The notes beneath the pieces were generated by a model. It had not been told where the DNA came from. It did not search any database and was given only the letters and a program-made list of their open reading frames with translations. 64,000 nt of DNA from Caballeronia catudaia (GTDB taxonomy: Bacteria; Pseudomonadota; Gammaproteobacteria; Burkholderiales; Burkholderiaceae), in the NCBI RefSeq assembly GCF_001544755.2, contig NZ_FCOF02000008.1:124001-188000 (forward strand). The letters run 5' to 3'. Shown in pieces: positions 16,451-23,580 of this stretch; within the stretch, counting starts at the first letter, position 1; the number at the start of each line of letters is the position of its first letter. The position numbers were made by a program, and so were the translations under genes.

Positions 16451-17886
16451 CCAATCTGCTCCAATCGGATCATTACATCGGCGGCACATGGCGCGAGAGC
16501 GCCAGCACGTATGCCGTGCGCAATCCCGCGACAGGCGATGTGATCGCGAACGTCGCGCGCGGCGGCGGCGAAGAGACGCGGCAGGCGATCGACGCGGCGA
16601 AGCACGCATTCCCCGCATGGCGCGCGCTGACCGCGAAGGAACGCGGCGCACGCGTGAAACGCTGGGGTGAGCTGATGCTCTCGAATCGCAACACGCTTGC
16701 GGAATTGCTCACGCGTGAGCAAGGCAAGCCTTTGGCTGAAGCGCTCGGCGAAGTCGCGTATGCGGCGAGCTTTTTCGAATGGTTCGCGGAAGAAGCGAAG
16801 CGCAGTTATGGCGACGTGATTCCGAGTCCGAAGCCGAACTCGAAAATCATCGTGACGCGCGAGCCGGTGGGCGTCGTCGCGGCCATCACGCCGTGGAACT
16901 TCCCGCTCGCGATGATCACGCGCAAAGCCGGTCCCGCGCTCGCGGCGGGCTGCACGATGGTGCTGAAGCCATCGGAAGAAACGCCTCTTTCCGCGCTCGC
17001 GCTCGCGGTGCTGGCAGAAGAAGCGGGCATTCCGGCGGGCGTGTTCAACGTCGTGTCCGGCGATGCTGCCGCCATCGGCGCGGTGCTGACCGAATCGCCC
17101 GATGTGCGCAAGCTGTCGTTCACGGGCTCGACGCGCGTCGGCAAGCTGCTTGCGAAGCAATCCGCCGATACGCTCAAGAAGCTATCGCTTGAGCTTGGCG
17201 GCAACGCGCCGTTCATCGTCTTCGACGACGCCGATATCGACGCCGCCGTGCAGGGCGCGATGGCGTCGAAGTTCCGCAATACCGGGCAGACGTGTGTCTG
17301 CGTGAATCGCTTCTACGTGCAGGACGGCGTCTACGATGCGTTCACGCAGGCGTTGACGCGCGCGGTGCACAAGCTGCGCGTCGGAAACGGTCTCGAAGGC
17401 GAGTTCGATCAGGGACCGCTCATCAACGAGGCCGCGCTGAAGAAAGTGCGGACCCATGTCGCCGATGCCGTGAGCAAGGGCGCGAAGGTGCTGACGGGCG
17501 GCAAGCCGCATGCCCTCGGCGGCACGTTCTACGAGCCGACCGTGCTCGCGGATGCGGCGCCGTCCATGTTGATCGCCGATGAAGAAACCTTCGGTCCGGT
17601 GGCCGCATGCTTGCGCTTCGCAACGGAAGACGACGTCATCGCCGCCGCGAACGACACGCCTTTCGGCCTTTCCGCGTACTTCTACACGCGCGATCTGGGC
17701 CGCGCGTGGCGCGTGGCGGAAGCGCTGGAGAGCGGCATGGTCGGCATCAACGAAGGCATCATCTCGACGGAAGTCGCGCCCTTCGGCGGCGTGAAGCAAT
17801 CGGGACTGGGCCGTGAAGGATCGAAGTACGGGCTCGATGAATACATGGAGCTCAAGTACCTGATGATGGCGGGACTCGGTCGCTGA
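16447..17886 (+). CDS. NAD(P)-dependent aldehyde dehydrogenase, GabD-like
   Basis: 479-residue aldehyde dehydrogenase. The catalytic nucleophile is C283 in NTGQTCVCVNR and the general base is E249 in LELGG. The cofactor region has ITPWNFP (147-153) and KPSEETP (174-180). KYGLDEYMELKY near the C-terminus is typical of succinate-semialdehyde dehydrogenases of the GabD group. The start ATG overlaps the aldo/keto reductase stop. A terminator follows, marking the end of the fae transcription unit. Substrate assignment is by family only. Confidence 0.9.
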   Translation: MTNLLQSDHYIGGTWRESASTYAVRNPATGDVIANVARGGGEETRQAIDAAKHAFPAWRALTAKERGARVKRWGELMLSNRNTLAELLTREQGKPLAEALGEVAYAASFFEWFAEEAKRSYGDVIPSPKPNSKIIVTREPVGVVAAITPWNFPLAMITRKAGPALAAGCTMVLKPSEETPLSALALAVLAEEAGIPAGVFNVVSGDAAAIGAVLTESPDVRKLSFTGSTRVGKLLAKQSADTLKKLSLELGGNAPFIVFDDADIDAAVQGAMASKFRNTGQTCVCVNRFYVQDGVYDAFTQALTRAVHKLRVGNGLEGEFDQGPLINEAALKKVRTHVADAVSKGAKVLTGGKPHALGGTFYEPTVLADAAPSMLIADEETFGPVAACLRFATEDDVIAAANDTPFGLSAYFYTRDLGRAWRVAEALESGMVGINEGIISTEVAPFGGVKQSGLGREGSKYGLDEYMELKYLMMAGLGR

Positions 17887-17897
17887 TTCATCGATTC

Positions 17898-17941
17898 ACC
17901 GCGCACGCACGAACGATAAAGCTACTCGCGTGCGCGGTTTT
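17898..17941 (+). terminator. Rho-independent terminator after the aldehyde dehydrogenase gene
   Basis: ACCGCGCACGC and GCGTGCGCGGT form an 11-bp perfect stem around a 19-nt loop, followed by a T-tract. It overlaps any start of the next gene earlier than 17941, which supports the TTG start at 17990. Confidence 0.75.
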
Positions 17942-17989
17942 CAAGCGGCGTACGATGCGCCGCTCCACTCGGAAGTGGAGGAGAAACTC

Positions 17990-19366
17990 TTGGATACGCA
18001 AAGCCTGGGCGCGCAAACGCTCGCTCCGCGCACCGTCGCGCTTGTCAATGCCGCGCATGAGCGCATCGCGCTCGACGACGTGCCGCTGAACCGCTTTCAC
18101 GTGAAGATCGCGGGCCTGACGTTCGGCGCGCATTTCACCGAAGGTTATGCGCTCGGCACGATCGGATACGCGTTGTCGTCGCTGAATAAGCAGATTCCGC
18201 TCGATGCATTCTGGATGGGCCTGCTCGGTTCATCGGCGCTGATCGGCATTTTTCTCGGCAGTCTCGTGTTTGGCTGGCTGTCCGACAAAGTCGGCCGGCA
18301 GAAGATTTTCCTGTTGAGCTTCATCATCATCACCGCGGCCGCGTTCGCGCAGTTCTATGCGACGACACCCGCGATGCTGGTCGCGTTGCGCGTGCTGATC
18401 GGCTTCGGCATGGGCGGCGATTTCGCGGTCGGTCATGCGATCCTCGCGGAGTTCTCGCCGCGCAAGCATCGCGGCACGCTGCTCGGCTCGTTCAGCGTGA
18501 TCTGGACGATCGGCTATGTGATCGCGAACGTGCTCGGCATGCATTACGCGGACGCGTCGCCCGATGCGTGGCGCTGGCTGCTCGCCTCCGCTGGGGTGCC
18601 TGCGTTTCTCGTGCTGATTTTGCGGATGGGCACGCCGGAGTCGCCGCGCTGGCTACTGGGCAAAGGCCGCAAAGATGAAGCGATGCATATCGTGCGCAAG
18701 CACTTCGGCCCGAACGTCACGCTCGAAGCCGATACGGGCGAGCACTTCGCCGGGAAAGGCGGCTTCGCGCGGCTTTTCAAGCCCGATCTGATTCGCCGCA
18801 CGGTCTTCAATTGCGCGTTCTTCGTGTGCCTCGTGATTCCCTACTTCGCGATCTATACGTTCCTGCCGAGCATTCTCACGGCGATTCGCTTGCCCGAAGG
18901 CTCGGGCGCGGATCTGCTGCTCAACGCCTTTCTCGTGCTGGGGGCGCTGCTCGGAATCTGGCTCACGATCAGGCTTTCGCGGCGCTCGTTTCTCATCGGG
19001 TCGTTTGCGGTGTGCTGTCTTTCGCTGTTTGCGTTGAGCGTGCTGCCGTCATCGGCGAATGTAGGGATGATCGTCGCGTTCGGCATCTTCACATTGACGA
19101 TGTCGGCTTTCTCGAATCTCGTCGGCGTGTTTCCGCCGGAGTGCTTTCCGACCGAGGCGCGGGCGTGCGGCGTCGGGTTGTCGATCGCATGCAGCCGGTT
19201 GGGGTCGGCGGTGGGGACGTTCCTGCTGCCGATCGGTATCGCACAGGCCGGCATTCAGGTGACGATGATGGCGCTCGCGGCGGTGTTGCTCGTCGGGATG
19301 ATCGTGTCGATCGCGTGGGCGCCGGAGACGAAGCATCTGACGTTGAGCCAGGCGAGTGGGGGGTGA
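17990..19366 (+). CDS. MFS transporter (sugar/organic-acid porter type)
   Basis: 458-residue membrane protein with about 12 transmembrane helices. The family loops GWLSDKVGRQK after helix 2 and PESPRWLLGKGR in the central loop mark a sugar/organic-acid:H+ porter of the major facilitator superfamily. I chose a TTG start at 17990: GGAGGAGAAAC lies just ahead of it, and the earlier in-frame GTG at 17930 is inside the terminator stem. It follows the fae operon and may supply its substrate, but it is probably transcribed partly by read-through or from its own promoter. Confidence 0.83.
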   Translation: MDTQSLGAQTLAPRTVALVNAAHERIALDDVPLNRFHVKIAGLTFGAHFTEGYALGTIGYALSSLNKQIPLDAFWMGLLGSSALIGIFLGSLVFGWLSDKVGRQKIFLLSFIIITAAAFAQFYATTPAMLVALRVLIGFGMGGDFAVGHAILAEFSPRKHRGTLLGSFSVIWTIGYVIANVLGMHYADASPDAWRWLLASAGVPAFLVLILRMGTPESPRWLLGKGRKDEAMHIVRKHFGPNVTLEADTGEHFAGKGGFARLFKPDLIRRTVFNCAFFVCLVIPYFAIYTFLPSILTAIRLPEGSGADLLLNAFLVLGALLGIWLTIRLSRRSFLIGSFAVCCLSLFALSVLPSSANVGMIVAFGIFTLTMSAFSNLVGVFPPECFPTEARACGVGLSIACSRLGSAVGTFLLPIGIAQAGIQVTMMALAAVLLVGMIVSIAWAPETKHLTLSQASGG

Positions 19367-19495
19367 GGTTTGGGGGACGATCCGGCTTTTGTTCTAGCCG
19401 CATCGTCCTACGAATGAACTCCGGAAAAGCGTACCGTCGAAGCTTGTCCGATCGGGAAGCGAAGTTCTGAGATTACTTTCGCGCGACCAATCGAT

Positions 19496-19720
19496 TCAAG
19501 GTAAAAAACCCAAGAGCGATAGGAACCAAATTAGAGCGAAGATCGGCATCGGAATCATCAATGTTAGAAACAGCGTATCACGGCAATCGCTGGCGAATTC
19601 GCCCCACTCTCTGATGCAAACAACGATAGGAAGGAAAAAGTAATACATCGCAAGCGGAGGACTGAAGACCAGTGCAACAAAAACGAGCACACGAATCGCT
19701 CTCGATTTCGTCGGAGACAT
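19496..19720 (-). CDS. small two-helix membrane protein, hypothetical
   Basis: 74 residues with two hydrophobic segments (about 9-32 and 50-72) split by a short acidic loop with two cysteines. The composition is AT-richer than the surroundings, like the T6SS island it follows. No ribosome site is clear at the ATG. It may be the last gene of the island, a remnant, or not a gene. I do not recognise a family. Confidence 0.4.
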   Translation of the reverse strand: MSPTKSRAIRVLVFVALVFSPPLAMYYFFLPIVVCIREWGEFASDCRDTLFLTLMIPMPIFALIWFLSLLGFLP

Positions 19721-19747
19721 ATGCGTTATGCGGAAGATTGTGTTCGA

Positions 19748-19987
19748 TCAAGAGAGCAGATCAATGGACTTGGCACCTTGTTCGATCTTTCGAGCAGCGT
19801 CATCAAGGGCAGCAGAGAGATAAATGATGCATTTCTGCATATCGCGCTCTACATCGGGACGTGGACTGATTCGAACTATAAAACGCTTCTGATGGTCTGC
19901 GTCTTTATGTCGCTTTATGATAGAAGTCCATTTCTGTTCAATGCAGCTGCGGACGTTAAGTGAAGAAAGTGCGTTGACACTGCTCAA
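19748..19987 (-). CDS. small hypothetical protein at the end of the T6SS island
   Basis: 79 codons from a TTG, reading in the same direction as the effector operon. The C-terminal half looks helical (IIYLSAALDDAARKIEQGA). A competing plus-strand frame (19721-19963) covers the same bases. Neither has a convincing ribosome site. Listed because it may be a second small immunity or orphan gene. Confidence 0.22.
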   Translation of the reverse strand: MSSVNALSSLNVRSCIEQKWTSIIKRHKDADHQKRFIVRISPRPDVERDMQKCIIYLSAALDDAARKIEQGAKSIDLLS

Positions 19988-20027
19988 CGGGCAGCGTCAA
20001 CGCATCCCTGTGGCGATCACCACTTTG

Positions 20028-21107
20028 TCATTGCACAGGCCGGCGTATGACGGACGCGGCGATGTCCTTCGCAATCTTCTTAAGCTCATCTTTTGAAACC
20101 GGTGGGCTTCCTTTTGCGTACTTCGCTGTACGTTGAACCAGAAGCATCAGGTCGGGCGTATCGACCGCAGCATTCGGGTCGCCCTGTACCGTGGCAAGGT
20201 AGGCAAAATCAATCGTGCCGTCGTCTCGCGTGATAGTGCCGAAACTCGACACCCCTTTGCGACCGTCCAGTTCAACGTTCTGAAAAGGCAGCGGATCATG
20301 ATCAAGCTTGACAGCCCTTCCCAAACCGGAGTACTTCCAGACGAATTCGTTTTGCTCGCGTGACGTGAGGTTCGTTCGTCGCCCGACTGGCATGTTATGG
20401 ACGTCAACCATTTCGATCGGCTTGGCGCTGGTCTTGTCCTTGAATAGAATTGTAACATCAGGATGTTCTTTTAGCCGGTACGTGACACCAACATCCCGAT
20501 GATCGTTCTCCTCTAATGCGACGAAAACCCCAGGTAGACAGACACCAGCGCCTCTTGGAACTTCGAAATCTTTTCTAAAGGCTAACCCGTTCAAAATTTT
20601 CTGGATCTTCGCTTTTCCTGCTTCTGCATTATCTCCATATCCAGCGGTGCGGAATGTGACCATTTGACCGTCTGCATAAATACTGAACCCGGATGAAGCA
20701 GAACCGAAGTAGGCGTAGGCATGAGGACGGTCTGTTGACATCTCAATCCTGAGCAGATCCTTATTGTCTCTGCCAGCTTCGTCAATCCGCCTTTTTAGAA
20801 CGTCTTTGAAAGCTACATACTCAGCCAAAGTCAATTCTCTTGTAATCTCAAATCGACCATTTACACGAAATGTTGAAAGATTGGCAGGTTGACCGTCCGG
20901 AAACTGGATTGGCTCTTCTACATATTTTCTGTCAACCACCCGCGGCGTCACAGTAGCCGGTTGCGCGATTCCTGGTAACGCCAACTGGTAACGCCCGACA
21001 CATTCTTCGAATTGATTGGCCAGAACAGGTGAAGCGAGAAATCCAAAAAGGAAAGTAGCACGCCACAATCGTCTTAAATTTGGCTGAATCGCACTTGCTG
21101 CTTTCAT
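20028..21107 (-). CDS. T6SS immunity protein, Tli4-like, periplasmic
   Basis: 359-residue protein with an N-terminal signal peptide (residues about 12-30, ending SPVLA) that would send it to the periplasm, where phospholipase effectors act. Its start overlaps the effector gene stop by 4 bp. Overall size, signal peptide, the mature start ANQFEECVGRYQLALPG and two related alpha/beta halves resemble the Tli4 immunity family that protects against T6SS lipases. The expected role is to bind and neutralise the adjacent phospholipase D. Base composition is lower in GC than the flanking catabolic genes, consistent with a transferred cargo module. Confidence 0.75.
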   Translation of the reverse strand: MKAASAIQPNLRRLWRATFLFGFLASPVLANQFEECVGRYQLALPGIAQPATVTPRVVDRKYVEEPIQFPDGQPANLSTFRVNGRFEITRELTLAEYVAFKDVLKRRIDEAGRDNKDLLRIEMSTDRPHAYAYFGSASSGFSIYADGQMVTFRTAGYGDNAEAGKAKIQKILNGLAFRKDFEVPRGAGVCLPGVFVALEENDHRDVGVTYRLKEHPDVTILFKDKTSAKPIEMVDVHNMPVGRRTNLTSREQNEFVWKYSGLGRAVKLDHDPLPFQNVELDGRKGVSSFGTITRDDGTIDFAYLATVQGDPNAAVDTPDLMLLVQRTAKYAKGSPPVSKDELKKIAKDIAASVIRRPVQ

Positions 21108-23578
21108 GCCGAATCCTCTTCACTTTTTTTATGCGACAGTGCCATTGAAACATCAGTCGGCATCCTTTCTGGCTCGCTCTCTGCGACCAAAGATGTTGCA
21201 TATCGCATATTGTTATTTTCCCCCTTAGTCCAAAAAATCGGCAAAGACGTAACAAAGCCTCGAACACCTGCTAAAGACGAGGCTTTGGGCATATGTTGCG
21301 ACTCATTCCAAAAATTGGAGTCGAACGGCATCGACCGTGATGCGCGCCTTGCCGCCTCTTCAGGATTAACATTTGAAGAATCAAACGATGGCCATATCGA
21401 CGCATATTTGGGATCATCTTCGGCACCATAGGAATTGTTTCTCGGGATAAACGGAAACGCCGCCTCATACAGAGCCGTGTTCGCATCTGCTACCTGCTGA
21501 ATAGCCTTCCAGCTTTTCGGATCTGCGGGTTGCTCGACCGCCTGCCTCAACGAATCCGCCGGCCTTACATTTCCAGTTACGCCGAAGATCTTGTTCCACA
21601 ACGCCATGCGCAATGTGCGGGCAAATTTGCGCGTGATCTTCGTTTGTCCGCTGCCATCGATGTCGTACTGTTCAGCTTCTGTATCTGCAATCAACACAGC
21701 CAATTCGGAATCCCGCGAACCTAGCATACTCCGGTCGTTGATATTAGCGCTCCCCACGATTGCATACCGGTCATCGACGATCATCGTTTTGTTGTGCACG
21801 TAGATCTGCTCGGTGACGTATCGATCACCCAACTTCTCCCAGTTGCGCAGATTGAGTAACGTCACGTATTCTCGACAATCATCCATGTCGACATCCTGAT
21901 AGCGCAGATCATTTACGTCACTTAAGACTTTCTTCCAATCTTCTACTTTGTTATCGAAGAGTTGTTTGGCCTTAATAAATCGGCGAACTCGGTTGAGCAA
22001 GCTAAAAGAACCAAACACAAGTGATTGCATGGTCCAATGAACTTGCGTCATGATCGTGCCATCATTGAGCATGCCTTCCGGGTGGACCGGCAAGGTAATG
22101 ATGACGTGAAAATGCTCTTTCACGCCCGCCATGATGGTGCGTCCGATACGATTTCCTAATTCTTCGCATATGAAATTTTTCGGTGCCTCGAACGCATGAC
22201 TCGCCAACTTTCTGGTCGCCCACTGCGCCATCCCTTTTCCCGCAATCAACGCCGCCGGCGCGGACAGAGGTTGCGATGTCACGATATCGCTAGCTTGTAG
22301 ATTCGTATGCGCAAGCTCTGAGACGAACCCAGACACGAAGAACTGATTTTCAATGTAGATGAAAGACGTAGCCTGACGAATCAGGTTGCGCATCGCCAAT
22401 GCAATTTCACACTGCTTGCCCGAAGGGGGTCGCAGGTTTGCTCGATCGGCAAAAGTTGAATAAGAATATTCAGTCTTCCTCATTCTTTCCGGCGCACTGC
22501 GCAGAACCTGAACACCGCAATGTCCCGTTTCCTGGTCGGGCTCCGGAGGAAAACTCAGCAGAATTTTGTTACCGCGTACACGCCTCGACGGCACTGTGCT
22601 GCCCGCGTTTCTGTGCACAGACTGACTCTCTACGTGATAACCCTCGCTGTTCCAGCGCATCACAAAATTGCGAGCAACGTCGTAAGCAGATGGTCCCTCA
22701 ATTCGCACATTTACATCTTGCCAAGGCATACGCGGTTGGATCGTAGAATCCAATGTCATATAGCTTGGCCCGGGAGAGCTTATCGAAGACAAGCCCGGTA
22801 GTTCGCCCCGATACTCGACCTGCAAAGCGCCCGCTTCAACCCGCTTGAGCATGCACGCATCAAACTTGAAGGGATTGACTACCTGGTCCGGGCGCACGGC
22901 GCCAAGGTGCGGAGCGCAACCGTTGTAACGGTTCATCCCAGCTCGTCCCTTTGCGTCAGCTTTCAGATCGAAGGTCGCATCGTCAAAACGACCGTAGCAC
23001 AAGTCCATTCCGCCCACGAATGCGATCTTTTCATCGATTACGACAAACTTCTGATGGTGGCTAAAGAAACCGGAATCATCATCAGCGAGCGCACCCGCTA
23101 GCGTCACCCACACGCATTCCCTACCAGCGAGTTTATTGATTGCTTCAAATACTGTTTTGGTCGACTTGTCGTATGTTTGCACGGGCACCGCATGTGCCCA
23201 AGGCATCACGTAGATCTTGAGTTCCGCATTGGACTTCACGGACGCCAGCAACACATCGAATAGCCGTACGTTTGCACCGTCGCCGCCGGGCTTCATTTGA
23301 GCGTCCCAGTTGATCATCCAATCGGCGATATAGATGGTGCTTTGCGCCGTGGCGATAGCGTCACATAGATCCGCAAAGTAGTCCTCTCCGGACGTGAAGG
23401 GGGTAACTTTGTTTCCATATCGAGGCAAGGCAAACTGCTGCGGTCCGTTCAACACCCAGACGTTCTCTGTCGCATACGCCTTATAGGCATTTGACGCGCT
23501 GTCCACAAGTTGGCGTATCGTCGGCACTTCATGATCGAAAAGATTGCCCGTCGGATTTTCTTTAGCGTTGACGATCAT
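21104..23578 (-). CDS. phospholipase D-family T6SS effector (Tle5-like)
   Basis: 824-residue protein with two HKD phosphodiesterase motifs: HQKFVVID (H175, K177, D182) and HNKTMIVDD (H595, K597, D602). Each is followed by a VGGMDLC- or VGSANIND-type segment. The two motifs together make one PLD active site that cleaves phospholipids such as phosphatidylethanolamine. It begins 2 bp after vgrG and overlaps a periplasmic immunity gene, the standard layout of a Tle5 (PldA/PldB) antibacterial effector delivered on the VgrG spike. It has no signal peptide, as expected for T6SS cargo. Codon use is less GC-biased than its neighbours. Confidence 0.9.
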   Translation of the reverse strand: MIVNAKENPTGNLFDHEVPTIRQLVDSASNAYKAYATENVWVLNGPQQFALPRYGNKVTPFTSGEDYFADLCDAIATAQSTIYIADWMINWDAQMKPGGDGANVRLFDVLLASVKSNAELKIYVMPWAHAVPVQTYDKSTKTVFEAINKLAGRECVWVTLAGALADDDSGFFSHHQKFVVIDEKIAFVGGMDLCYGRFDDATFDLKADAKGRAGMNRYNGCAPHLGAVRPDQVVNPFKFDACMLKRVEAGALQVEYRGELPGLSSISSPGPSYMTLDSTIQPRMPWQDVNVRIEGPSAYDVARNFVMRWNSEGYHVESQSVHRNAGSTVPSRRVRGNKILLSFPPEPDQETGHCGVQVLRSAPERMRKTEYSYSTFADRANLRPPSGKQCEIALAMRNLIRQATSFIYIENQFFVSGFVSELAHTNLQASDIVTSQPLSAPAALIAGKGMAQWATRKLASHAFEAPKNFICEELGNRIGRTIMAGVKEHFHVIITLPVHPEGMLNDGTIMTQVHWTMQSLVFGSFSLLNRVRRFIKAKQLFDNKVEDWKKVLSDVNDLRYQDVDMDDCREYVTLLNLRNWEKLGDRYVTEQIYVHNKTMIVDDRYAIVGSANINDRSMLGSRDSELAVLIADTEAEQYDIDGSGQTKITRKFARTLRMALWNKIFGVTGNVRPADSLRQAVEQPADPKSWKAIQQVADANTALYEAAFPFIPRNNSYGAEDDPKYASIWPSFDSSNVNPEEAARRASRSMPFDSNFWNESQHMPKASSLAGVRGFVTSLPIFWTKGENNNMRYATSLVAESEPERMPTDVSMALSHKKSEEDSA

Positions 23579-23580
23579 TT

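Noticed and set aside
19721..19963. Plus-strand frame of 80 codons
   Set aside because: Overlaps a minus-strand frame that continues the direction of the T6SS operon. It lacks a ribosome site and any recognisable feature. Undecided, so not called.
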